DNA from: Firmicutes bacterium UBA5559
GTDB lineage: Bacteria; Bacillota; Clostridia; Peptostreptococcales; Anaerovoracaceae
Assembly: GCA_002425705.1 (NCBI GenBank)
Contig: DIMT01000038.1
Coordinates: forward strand, 1-9,110
Direction: 5' to 3'
DNA: 9,110 nucleotides
Shown: piece by piece, positions 1 through 6,335 of the stretch
Layout: each line of letters begins with the position of its first letter
How positions within the stretch are numbered: the first letter of the stretch is position 1
Translations under genes and position numbers: made by a program
Notes under the pieces: generated by a model
Told to the model about the DNA's origin: nothing
Databases searched by the model: none
The model's input: the letters and a program-made list of their open reading frames with translations, nothing else

Positions 1-170
1 TTAGTGTGGGAAAGTTGAGTTCCTTTATATATTCCCAAAGGGCTGTGTTTTCCCTATTCATTATACGGGTTTTTTTGTTTATTTACAATTACTTATTTGC
101 TCTCTTTTTTCCATCCATGGCTTTCAGCCTAAAAAAATGTTCGGAATTTTGTATCCATACACAAAGCGCC

Positions 171-199
171 TTGACATTGTTCGTGTTATTTAGTATATT
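171..199 (+). promoter_or_regulatory. sigma-A-type promoter of the NSS transporter
   Basis: A perfect -35 box TTGACA (171-176) is followed by a 17-base spacer and the -10 box TATATT (194-199), one mismatch from consensus. Transcription would start near 206, giving a leader of about 110 nucleotides before the start codon at 317. It is the best promoter match upstream of the gene and is correctly oriented. Confidence 0.75.
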
Positions 200-215
200 T
201 ATTAGGTCTAAACAT

Positions 216-267
216 GTTGAAAAGGTGAAAAATTCGTGTTTTTTTCTCCCATTTTCAACGGTTTTTT
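216..267 (+). promoter_or_regulatory. imperfect leader hairpin with T-run (possible attenuator)
   Basis: GTTGAAAA (216-223) pairs exactly with TTTTCAAC (252-259). Inside it, GG (224-225) can pair with CC, and GAAAAA (227-232) can pair with part of the T-run and C at 241-246. GG and then six T residues follow (262-267). It falls wholly inside the predicted transporter leader, so it could fold in the mRNA. The stem is mostly A-U and therefore weak, and a regulatory role is inference only. Confidence 0.3.
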
Positions 268-316
268 ATCCCGCAATTATCATTCGTTATTATCTGTCGT
301 TTTTTAGGAGGTTCTT

Positions 317-1693
317 ATGGAAAAACGAGGACAATGGGCAACTAATATAGGCTTTATATTAGCAGCCGCAGGTTCCGCCGTTGGACTGGGCAACATCTGG
401 AAATTCCCCAGAATGGCCTATGGCAATGGAGGAAGTGCATTTATTCTGATTTATTTCCTTATTGTATTTCTGATCGGTGCTACCGTTATGATCACCGAGT
501 TCACTGTGGGTCGTAATGCCCAGAAAAATGCGGTCGGTGCTCTTCGGACCATCGACAAGAAGTGGACGTTCATCGGTGGCATGGGAATCCTGACCGGATT
601 CATCATCCTGTCCTACTACTCTCATGTAGGTGGATGGGTACTCAAGTACTGCGTGGCTTACCTGACCGGAGGCTCAAAGGTTTATGCCGATCCTGTAAAC
701 TTCTTCCTGGAGGATATTTTAGGAGCCGGCGGAGTCTTCCCAATCGAAGGAGCCATCATCTATCCCTTTATTTTCATCGCTATTACAGCGTTCGTCGTCA
801 TCAAGGGTGTATCCAATGGGATTGAAAAGCTGAACAAGGTTCTGATGCCTACGCTGTTCATCCTGCTGATCCTTCTGTTTATCAGAGGTATCACCATTGA
901 AGGTGCCAGCGAAGGTCTGAAGTATCTGCTGTACCCTGATTTCAGCAAAGTTGACGCCAATGTCATACTGGCTGCTCTGGGTCAGGCCTTCTTCTCCCTG
1001 TCACTTGGTATGGGCGTTATGTGTACCTATGGCTCTTACCTGAACAAAGAAGAAAACCTGGTTAAGAACACCTTCATGATTTGCGGTTTGGATACTGCAG
1101 TGGCTCTTCTGGCCGGATTCGCTATGATTCCCATTGCTTTCGCTGCCGGAATCGCCATTACTGAAGGAGGAAATGCCGGATTTGCCTTCATCTCCCTGGC
1201 AAGTGCTTTCCAGGCTATGCCCTTTGGTACTGCCTTCGGCGCCCTCTTCTACATCCTGCTTCTGTTTGCAGCAATCACCTCAGCCATCTCCATTCTGGAA
1301 GGTACTGTTGCCTACGTAACGGAAGAGTTGAACATCAGCAGAACAATTGCTGCTGCAGGGCTGTCTGTCATCATGTTCGGAATCGGCATCCTGTACACCC
1401 TGTCTCAGGCTTATGCCAACCTCAAGGGCATCTGGCTGGACGCTAACGGCGTATCCTATCCGGTACTTGGAGACTTCATGGAATTCATGACCGACAAGCT
1501 GCTGATGCCTCTGGGCGCACTGCTTTTCTGTATCCTGGTCGGCTGGGTCTGGGGCGTGGACAAGGCGGCTGACGAAATCAGCTCCCACGGCCGATATCCT
1601 TTCAAGCTAAAAGGCATCTATACCATTATGGTAAAGTTCGTTGCTCCAATCGCTATCATCCTGATCATGCTCGGCGGATTCGGCATCATCTAA
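317..1693 (+). CDS. sodium-coupled amino acid transporter, NSS (SNF) family
   Basis: This is a 458-residue integral membrane protein of the neurotransmitter:sodium symporter family, which brings amino acids or amino-acid-like compounds into the cell with Na+. TM1 carries the family motif GSAVGLGNIWKFP (residues 19-31), whose unwound GLGN part binds substrate and sodium in LeuT. TM6 has GQAFFSLSLGMG (222-233). TM8 has the pair Thr321-Ser322, matching the LeuT Na2 ligands. I count about 11 hydrophobic segments, ending in a C-terminal helix at 436-457, as in the shorter MhsT/TnaT-like bacterial members rather than 12-helix LeuT. Lys29 stands where LeuT has gate residue Arg30. The start is set by AGGAGG (306-311) five bases before ATG. 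The gene is monocistronic with its own promoter and a terminator. The substrate cannot be read from sequence; neighbours suggest an amino acid fed to fermentation. Confidence 0.93.
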   Translation: MEKRGQWATNIGFILAAAGSAVGLGNIWKFPRMAYGNGGSAFILIYFLIVFLIGATVMITEFTVGRNAQKNAVGALRTIDKKWTFIGGMGILTGFIILSYYSHVGGWVLKYCVAYLTGGSKVYADPVNFFLEDILGAGGVFPIEGAIIYPFIFIAITAFVVIKGVSNGIEKLNKVLMPTLFILLILLFIRGITIEGASEGLKYLLYPDFSKVDANVILAALGQAFFSLSLGMGVMCTYGSYLNKEENLVKNTFMICGLDTAVALLAGFAMIPIAFAAGIAITEGGNAGFAFISLASAFQAMPFGTAFGALFYILLLFAAITSAISILEGTVAYVTEELNISRTIAAAGLSVIMFGIGILYTLSQAYANLKGIWLDANGVSYPVLGDFMEFMTDKLLMPLGALLFCILVGWVWGVDKAADEISSHGRYPFKLKGIYTIMVKFVAPIAIILIMLGGFGII

Positions 1694-1744
1694 ACCCGCC
1701 AACGGTTAAAGCTGTTCTGATAGCTGACATGTAAAAGGCACGAA

Positions 1745-1787
1745 AAAGCCCTATAAATCCTTGGTAAACATGGATTTATAGGGCTTT
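1745..1787. terminator. bidirectional terminator between transporter and etfA
   Basis: A perfect 16-bp stem is formed by 1745-1760 and 1772-1787 with an 11-base loop. It lies 51 bases after the transporter stop and 47 bases after the etfA stop, between convergent genes. On the minus strand the stem runs into a TTTTT tract, so it should work best for the etf operon. On the plus strand the tail (TTTATTACTT) is weaker. Confidence 0.88.
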
Positions 1788-1834
1788 ATTACTTGTCAAA
1801 ACCTGCCAACAGGCAGAACTGTTTATACTGTTGG

Positions 1835-2860
1835 TTAGGCGTTGGCGACTTTGTATTTCTTCAGGGCGTCAACCAGTTTGGGCATGATCACTCGTACATC
1901 GCCGACGATTCCCAGGTCTGCAACATCAAAGATGGCAGCGGTGTCGTTCTTGTTGATGGCGATGATATATTCGGATCCTTCCATACCGGCAACGTGCTGG
2001 ATAGCTCCGGAAATACCGCAAGCCATGTACAGTTCCGGTCGTACGGTCTTACCAGTCTGTCCAACCTGACGGTCTCTGGCGATCCAGCCAGCGTCAACGT
2101 TGGCTCTGGAAGAGGAGATTTCTCCACCGATGATGTCCGCTACTTCCTGCAGGGTTCCGTAGAACTCAGGGGATCCGATTCCTCGGCCGCCGGAGATCAG
2201 GCATTTTGCTTCGGTGATGTCTACCTTCTTGTGCTCTTCCTTGACGATTTCACGGATGACGACGTTCATATCTTCCGGCTTGAATTCTACTTTGATTTCC
2301 TTCACTTCACCGGTGCGGCTGTGGTCAACCGGGATTCGCTTCATAACGCCAGGCCGTACGGTTGCCATCTGGGGCCGGTAGTGCTTGCACAGGATGGTGG
2401 CCATGATGTTACCGCCGAAGGCAGGTCTTGTCATGAACAGCAGTTTCTGTCCCGGATCTTCTTCGTTGGCCTTCCATACATCGATGTCCAGCTTGGTGCA
2501 GTCTGCAGTCAGGCCGGTGTGAACCCTGGAAGCAACACGGGGTGCCAGGTCACGACCGATGGAGGTAGCTCCGAAAAGAAGGATCTCCGGGTCACACTCT
2601 TTAATGATAGCGGTAAGAGCCTTTGCATAGGGCTCAGTCACGTACTCAGCCAGCATCTTATCTTCCACATACACTACGGAATCTGCTCCGGCTTCGATCA
2701 GGCTCTGGGCCTTATCCTTAATCTGGTCTCCCATCAGGACACCAACGACTTTCTGTTCTAAATCTGCGGCAAGCTTGGTGGCTTCTCCAATCAGCTCGAA
2801 TGAAACCTTTGCGATTTCGCCATCCCGCTGCTCTGCAACTACATAGATATCTCTGCTCAT
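1835..2860 (-). CDS. etfA: electron transfer flavoprotein, alpha subunit
   Basis: The 341-residue EtfA subunit carries the FAD that passes electrons between NADH-linked flavin chemistry and the partner acyl-CoA dehydrogenase in the cytoplasm. The N-terminal half is the ETF alpha/beta fold. The C-terminal FAD domain shows SGGRGIGS (223-230), SRANVDAGW (251-259), GQTGKTVRPELYMACGISG (267-285) and the late NKNDTAAIFDVADLG segment (303-317), all characteristic of EtfA. There is no N-terminal ferredoxin-like extension of the kind found in caffeyl-CoA reductase or lactate dehydrogenase Etf proteins. AAGGAGG lies nine bases before the ATG. The gene is last in the bcd-etfB-etfA operon, 21 bases after etfB, and ends before a strong terminator. 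Electron bifurcation is plausible from the partner set but not proved. Confidence 0.96.
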   Translation of the reverse strand: MSRDIYVVAEQRDGEIAKVSFELIGEATKLAADLEQKVVGVLMGDQIKDKAQSLIEAGADSVVYVEDKMLAEYVTEPYAKALTAIIKECDPEILLFGATSIGRDLAPRVASRVHTGLTADCTKLDIDVWKANEEDPGQKLLFMTRPAFGGNIMATILCKHYRPQMATVRPGVMKRIPVDHSRTGEVKEIKVEFKPEDMNVVIREIVKEEHKKVDITEAKCLISGGRGIGSPEFYGTLQEVADIIGGEISSSRANVDAGWIARDRQVGQTGKTVRPELYMACGISGAIQHVAGMEGSEYIIAINKNDTAAIFDVADLGIVGDVRVIMPKLVDALKKYKVANA

Positions 2861-2881
2861 TTATCGGTTCCTCCTTCTCAA

Positions 2882-3676
2882 TTAGATGATGTGTCTATCT
2901 TCCATTTTTTTGATGATCAGCTCTACCGCTTCATCCGGGCTCAGCTCCTTGTGCAGCTCGCCGGTGCCCTTCGCCTGCTTGGTGAAGGACTTGAATACAT
3001 TAGTGGGAGAGCCTTTCAGTCCAATGTGTTCCAGAACCAGATCATCTTTCAGGTCTTCATAACCGATAACCGGGATTTCCTTTTCGTAAGCATCAATGAT
3101 GCCGCCGGCGTGCATGTATCTGGGATCTGCCAGTTCGGTCAGGGCTGTCAGCAGGCAGGGCATCTTGACTTCGATGATGTGATATCGGTCTTCGTACTGT
3201 CTCTTGACGATTACCTTGCTGCCGTCTTCGATGTCATAAATTTCTTCTGCATAGGAAACCTGTGGAATTCCAAGGGTTTCTGCAATCTGGGGACCAACCT
3301 GAGCGGTGTCTCCGTCGATGGCCTGACGACCGGTGATGATCAGGTCGTAGCCGATTTTCTTCAGGGCAGCAGAAATGATTGCTGCGGTTGCCCATGTATC
3401 GGATCCGCCGAATTCTCTTGCGGAAATCAGATAGGCATCATCGCAACCCATAGCCAGGGCTTCTCTCAGAGCCAGATCTGCCTGGGGAGGTCCCATGCAG
3501 ACAACAGTAACCGTTCCGCCGAATCTTTCTTTCAGAACCAGTGCTGCTTCGATTCCGGACTTGTCATCGTGGTTGATGATGCTGGGCACGCCATCCCGGA
3601 TCAGGGTATTGGTGACCGGATCCAGCTTAACCTCATTCGTATCAGGTACCTGCTTTATGCATACAACGATTTTCAT
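2882..3676 (-). CDS. etfB: electron transfer flavoprotein, beta subunit
   Basis: The 264-residue EtfB forms the heterodimer with EtfA. It starts with the typical MKIVVCIKQVPDTNEVKLDP and carries GRQAIDGDTAQVGPQIAE at residues 116-133, the nucleotide/flavin-binding segment seen in EtfB of clostridial butyryl-CoA dehydrogenase complexes. In bifurcating complexes this subunit holds a second FAD (beta-FAD) that takes hydride from NADH and splits the electron pair between ferredoxin and the enoyl-CoA. In ordinary Etf it holds AMP instead. The motif and length fit the bifurcating type as I remember those proteins; I cannot run the alignment. The start is supported by AAAGGAG nine bases upstream. 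An ATG seven bases further upstream is out of frame. The gap to bcd is 26 bases and to etfA 21, so the three genes are almost certainly co-transcribed. Confidence 0.96.
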   Translation of the reverse strand: MKIVVCIKQVPDTNEVKLDPVTNTLIRDGVPSIINHDDKSGIEAALVLKERFGGTVTVVCMGPPQADLALREALAMGCDDAYLISAREFGGSDTWATAAIISAALKKIGYDLIITGRQAIDGDTAQVGPQIAETLGIPQVSYAEEIYDIEDGSKVIVKRQYEDRYHIIEVKMPCLLTALTELADPRYMHAGGIIDAYEKEIPVIGYEDLKDDLVLEHIGLKGSPTNVFKSFTKQAKGTGELHKELSPDEAVELIIKKMEDRHII

Positions 3677-3702
3677 TGTTCATTACTCCTTTCGACAGTT
3701 GC

Positions 3703-4845
3703 TTAGAATATTTTCATGGAGCCGGCGATAACCATCTTCATGGCTTCGGAGGTTCCTTCGTAGATTTCAGTGATCTTGGCGTCTCTCAGCGCTCTTTCCA
3801 CCGGATATTCTCGGCAGTATCCGTATCCACCCATCAGCTGTACTGCATCCCGGCAGACATCGTTGGCGATTTGAGAAGCAAACAGCTTCGCCTGAGCAGC
3901 CATGGGCCCGAAGTTTTCTTTATTGTCCTTGGCTACAGCCGCTCTCCAGGTCATCATTCTGGCAGCATCGATAAGGGTCTGCATCTCAGCAACCTTGAAC
4001 TGAGTGTTCTGGAAGGAAGAGATTCTCTTTCCGAACTGCTTTCTTTCCTTTACATATTTGATGGCTTCGTTCAGGGCTCCCTGAGCGATACCAGTAGCCT
4101 GAGCCGCGATACCGATTCGTCCGCCGTCCAGAGCCTTCATGGCGATTTTAAATCCTTCACCCTCTTTGCCGATTCTCTGGCTTACGGGGATTCGGACGTT
4201 TTCATAGCTGACTTCGCAGTTGGAAGCCGCACGGATACCCATTCGGTGAATGTTGGGTCCTACGGTCAGGCCCGGAGTGTTCCGGTCAACCACAAAGCAG
4301 GAAATGCCTTTGGTTCCTACGGATTTGTCGGTCATGGCGAACATGACGAAGGTATCGGCAAAACCGGAGTTGGTGGTGAAAATCTTGGTACCGTTGATGA
4401 TGTAGTGGTCTCCGTCCAGAACAGCCTTTGTCTGCTGTCCGGCAGCATCGGTTCCGGCGTTAGGCTCGGTCAGACCATAGCATCCGGTTTTGGATCCGTC
4501 GATCAGGGGCCGCAGCCAGGTTTCCTTTTGCTCTTCGGTTCCGAAATCATTGATACAAGAACAAGCCAGGGATGTGTGTACGGAAATGGTGATGCTGGTG
4601 CTTCCGTCTACTTTTGCGATTTCCTCCATAGCCAGAGCATAGCCCAGATAGTCTCCGCCTACTCCGCCGTATTTCTTGGAATAGGGAATCCCCATCAGTC
4701 CATATCGGTGCATCTTTTTCAGAAGCTCCAAATCAAAGATTTCTGTTTCGTCCATTTCTTCGGCCAGGGGCTTTACTTCGTTTTCTGCAAATCTGCGGAA
4801 CATTTCCTGCTGCAGTAAATGCGTTTTGGTAAGCTTGAAATCCAT
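3703..4845 (-). CDS. bcd: short-chain acyl-CoA dehydrogenase (butyryl-CoA dehydrogenase type)
   Basis: This 380-residue flavoenzyme should reduce a short 2-enoyl-CoA (crotonyl-CoA or acryloyl-CoA) to the saturated acyl-CoA, with electrons from EtfAB. Visible family blocks are the flavin-contact segment YGLTEPNAGTDAAG (123-136), ERKQFGKRISSFQNTQFKVAEM split across 267-288, QLMGGYGYCREYPVER (336-351) and KITEIYEGTSE (357-367). Glu363 in that last block is the expected catalytic base, as in bacterial butyryl-CoA dehydrogenase. Length is normal. AGGAGG lies ten bases before the ATG. Immediate linkage to etfB and etfA shows it is the Etf partner. The central region (TNSGFADTF, 158-166, and MGIRAASNCEV, 202-212) differs from the Clostridium acetobutylicum Bcd sequence I recall, so the natural substrate may not be crotonyl-CoA. 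The symbol bcd is used in the broad sense. Confidence 0.9.
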   Translation of the reverse strand: MDFKLTKTHLLQQEMFRRFAENEVKPLAEEMDETEIFDLELLKKMHRYGLMGIPYSKKYGGVGGDYLGYALAMEEIAKVDGSTSITISVHTSLACSCINDFGTEEQKETWLRPLIDGSKTGCYGLTEPNAGTDAAGQQTKAVLDGDHYIINGTKIFTTNSGFADTFVMFAMTDKSVGTKGISCFVVDRNTPGLTVGPNIHRMGIRAASNCEVSYENVRIPVSQRIGKEGEGFKIAMKALDGGRIGIAAQATGIAQGALNEAIKYVKERKQFGKRISSFQNTQFKVAEMQTLIDAARMMTWRAAVAKDNKENFGPMAAQAKLFASQIANDVCRDAVQLMGGYGYCREYPVERALRDAKITEIYEGTSEAMKMVIAGSMKIF

Positions 4846-4892
4846 TTTTGTTTTTCCTCCTAAACTTTATATCTGTTGAATTAAACCCAAAC

Positions 4893-4911
4893 GGCGTTCA
4901 CTCAGAACGCC
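4893..4911 (-). promoter_or_regulatory. hairpin at the predicted 5' end of the bcd-etfBA mRNA
   Basis: GGCGTTC (4893-4899) and GAACGCC (4905-4911) form a perfect 7-bp GC-rich inverted repeat with a 5-base loop, standing out in AT-rich DNA. It starts within a few bases of the predicted transcription start and lies about 47 bases before the start codon. There is no T-run after it on the minus strand, so it is not a terminator for the upstream gene. It may be an mRNA-stabilising 5' stem-loop or a repressor site. Confidence 0.5.
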
Positions 4912-4922
4912 TATGGGAATAG

Positions 4923-4949
4923 ATTATATGATTGACAATCCAGCGTCAA
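4923..4949 (-). promoter_or_regulatory. promoter of the bcd-etfB-etfA operon
   Basis: On the minus strand the -35 box TTGACG (4944-4949) is followed by TATAAT (4923-4928) at 15 bases, or by TAATCT (4921-4926) at the optimal 17 bases. Transcription would begin near 4915, leaving a leader of about 70 nucleotides. The -35 lies inside the inverted repeat ATTGAC-N8-GTCAAT, so a bound protein would block RNA polymerase. Read-through from the upstream alcohol dehydrogenase is also possible because I see no terminator between them. Confidence 0.6.
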
Positions 4950-4950
4950 T
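4931..4950. repeat. inverted repeat ATTGAC-N8-GTCAAT over the bcd -35 box
   Basis: The two six-base arms (4931-4936 and 4945-4950) are perfect inverted copies separated by eight bases, with one arm overlapping the -35 box. A related 18-bp site, TTGAT-N8-GTCAA, occurs at 6336-6353 upstream of the crotonase. The size and position suit a dimeric regulator, but no known operator was recognised. It matches neither the Rex consensus (TTGTTAA-N4-TTAACAA type) nor an FNR site (TTGAT-N4-ATCAA). Confidence 0.4.
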
Positions 4951-5005
4951 ATAATTATTTGTTAAAAGTATTTTTTTCACAATGTATTCTGCATACAAAA
5001 TGCTT

Positions 5006-6160
5006 TTAATACCAGAGCTTACGGTACAGCTCTTCGATTTCTTCCTGGTTGGGAACTCTCCTGGTATTGCCCGGGCTTCCGCTGGCTAGTGCATCGGAGG
5101 ACATCTTGGGAATAGCCTGGAAGAATTCGTCTCTGCTGATGCCGAATTCGGCCGGTGTCTGGATGTTCAGGGTTCTCAGCAGGGCAATGGTGGCGACGAC
5201 AAAAGCATCGGCTCCTTCATCGGCAGTCATACCCTGTCGATATACGCCGATTTCCTTTGCCAGGTGATTCAGACGAGCAGTCGCACCGGGCTTAATGTAG
5301 GGAAGGCATACCTTCAGCAGCATGGCATTGGACAAACCGTGGGGCACATGGAACATCGCACCGATGGGCCGGCTCATGCCGTGAACGATGGTAACGGAAG
5401 CGTTGCTGAAAGCAATACCGGCTTCCAGGGACGCGATGGCCATTTCTCTTCTTGCCTGCAGGTTGGAACCATTGGAGTATACTTCGTAAATGTTGTCGAA
5501 GATTCTCTTGATGGCTGAAACGGCATAAATGTCGCTCATGGAGAATGCCTTCAGGGAAGTGTAAGCTTCAATGGCATGGGTCAGCGCGTCTACGCCGGTG
5601 GCTGCAGTGACAGCCGGAGGAGCCGTTACGGTGAATACCGGGTCCACGATGGCGATGTTCGCCATCAGCTTGGGATCGTTCAGCAGCATCTTCACGTTGG
5701 TGTTGGTGTTGGTGATGATGGATACCTTCGTCGCTTCCGAACCGGTTCCCGCTGTGGTGGGGATGGCGATGGTCGGAGGCAGGGAATGTTCGATGACCTT
5801 GCCCATATACTCAGTGATGCTTCCGCCGTTGGTAACGACAGCACCGATAGCCTTCATGGAATCCATGGGGCTTCCGCCGCCGATTCCAATCAGGAATTCG
5901 CATTTTTCTTTTTTATAGATGTCTACTCCTTCATCGATCATGGAATGAGTAGGTTCACTGTTGATTCCGGAATATATTACATACGAAACACCTATTTCGT
6001 CCAATGTATCAGTCAATTTCTGTACGTTTCCCAGTTTCACCATCATATCATCCGTCACGATCAGAGCCTTCTTTCCGTAGCTCTTGATGTGCTGCCCGCT
6101 CATTTGCAGTGCGTTTTCCCCTGAAAAGATGTATTGAGGGATTGAGAATAAGTTTGCCAT
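5006..6160 (-). CDS. iron-containing (group III) alcohol dehydrogenase
   Basis: This cytoplasmic NAD(P)H-dependent enzyme interconverts an alcohol and an aldehyde. It has 384 residues if started at MANLFSIPQY. GGGSPMD (94-100) and PTTAGTGSEAT (134-144) form the nucleotide-binding part. Asp191 and His195 (GVDALTHAIEAY), His260 (HGMSRPIGA) and His274 (HVPHG) fit the four metal ligands of the FucO-type family, with the expected spacing. Arg264 replaces a histidine that I recall four residues after the third ligand in FucO. The start at 6160 is chosen because GGAGG (6167-6171) lies six bases before it; the in-frame ATG at 6184 has no ribosome binding site. It has its own promoter and reads towards bcd 160 bases downstream with no clear terminator. 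Context suggests a short semialdehyde/hydroxy-acid substrate, but the family is broad and the substrate is not determined. Confidence 0.92.
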   Translation of the reverse strand: MANLFSIPQYIFSGENALQMSGQHIKSYGKKALIVTDDMMVKLGNVQKLTDTLDEIGVSYVIYSGINSEPTHSMIDEGVDIYKKEKCEFLIGIGGGSPMDSMKAIGAVVTNGGSITEYMGKVIEHSLPPTIAIPTTAGTGSEATKVSIITNTNTNVKMLLNDPKLMANIAIVDPVFTVTAPPAVTAATGVDALTHAIEAYTSLKAFSMSDIYAVSAIKRIFDNIYEVYSNGSNLQARREMAIASLEAGIAFSNASVTIVHGMSRPIGAMFHVPHGLSNAMLLKVCLPYIKPGATARLNHLAKEIGVYRQGMTADEGADAFVVATIALLRTLNIQTPAEFGISRDEFFQAIPKMSSDALASGSPGNTRRVPNQEEIEELYRKLWY

Positions 6161-6166
6161 TTTAGA

Positions 6167-6171
6167 CCTCC
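6167..6171 (-). promoter_or_regulatory. ribosome binding site that fixes the alcohol dehydrogenase start
   Basis: GGAGG on the minus strand stands six bases before the ATG at 6160. The alternative in-frame ATG at 6184 would overlap this region and has only an AT-rich upstream sequence without a Shine-Dalgarno match. The eight extra residues (MIKKWRSK) are therefore unlikely to be translated. Confidence 0.8.
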
Positions 6172-6204
6172 ATTTTTTTATCATTTTGTTACAATGTCAG
6201 CCCT

Positions 6205-6233
6205 ATTATAATACTTTAGAAATAAAACTGCAA
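6205..6233 (-). promoter_or_regulatory. promoter of the Fe-alcohol dehydrogenase
   Basis: On the minus strand TTGCAG (6228-6233) and a perfect TATAAT (6205-6210) are separated by exactly 17 bases. Transcription would start near 6198, about 38 bases before the start codon at 6160. This start lies upstream of the ATG at 6184, so it does not by itself exclude the longer protein; the ribosome binding site does. Confidence 0.75.
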
Positions 6234-6262
6234 GGGATTTTGATAAATATTTAACGCGATTT

Positions 6263-6295
6263 TCATGTATACATGATACAAAATACGTATAATGT
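6263..6295. repeat. palindrome cluster upstream of the divergent promoters
   Basis: TCATGTATACATGA (6263-6276) is a 14-bp perfect palindrome. Overlapping it, ACATGATAC (6271-6279) and GTATAATGT (6287-6295) form a dyad with eight of nine arm bases matching, and ATACGTAT (6283-6290) is a further 8-bp perfect palindrome. The cluster starts about 30 bases upstream of the alcohol dehydrogenase -35 box and contains a TATAAT (6288-6293) on the plus strand. It looks like an operator, but no regulator family could be assigned. Confidence 0.45.
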
Positions 6296-6335
6296 AAAGA
6301 AATCCTTAAATTTGTTATAATTTGCGTTTTTTCAC

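Larger units (their letters stand above)
1..316. other. AT-rich non-coding leader upstream of the transporter
   Basis: This stretch is T-rich, with many runs of T. An open frame crosses it (6-350) but has a Phe/Ser/Leu-rich, low-complexity product, no ribosome binding site, and overlaps the well-supported start of the transporter, so I treat it as non-coding. The only structure I can support is a promoter at 171-199, an imperfect hairpin at 216-259 followed by a T-run, and the ribosome binding site at 306-311. I see no end of an upstream gene and no convincing terminator in 1-170. Confidence 0.7.

Noticed and set aside
6..350. Open frame of 114 codons at the left edge
   Set aside because: It lies in T-rich DNA, gives a Phe/Ser-rich product, has no ribosome binding site, contains the transporter promoter and overlaps the well-supported transporter start.
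1793..2761. 322-codon open frame antisense to etfA
   Set aside because: The sense strand is a clear EtfA. The antisense product has no recognisable domain and starts inside the terminator tail.
2891..3706. 271-codon open frame antisense to etfB
   Set aside because: It is a shadow of etfB with low-complexity composition and no ribosome binding site.
3676..4818. 380-codon open frame antisense to the acyl-CoA dehydrogenase, of identical length
   Set aside because: It mirrors the codon pattern of the real gene. The product shows no family motif, and the sense strand encodes a complete, motif-rich enzyme with a proper ribosome binding site.
4958..4983. Possible Rex (NADH-sensing) operator, TTGTTAA and TTCACAA arms upstream of bcd
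   Set aside because: The arms are separated by ten bases instead of the four expected in the Rex consensus, and the match is mostly A/T runs. A regulatory link is attractive but not supported.
4991..5005. Small hairpins just after the alcohol dehydrogenase stop as a terminator
   Set aside because: The stems are only four to five base pairs and there is no T-run directly after them on the minus strand.
6161..6184. Eight-residue N-terminal extension of the Fe-alcohol dehydrogenase (start at 6184)
   Set aside because: There is no ribosome binding site before 6184, whereas GGAGG lies six bases before the ATG at 6160.
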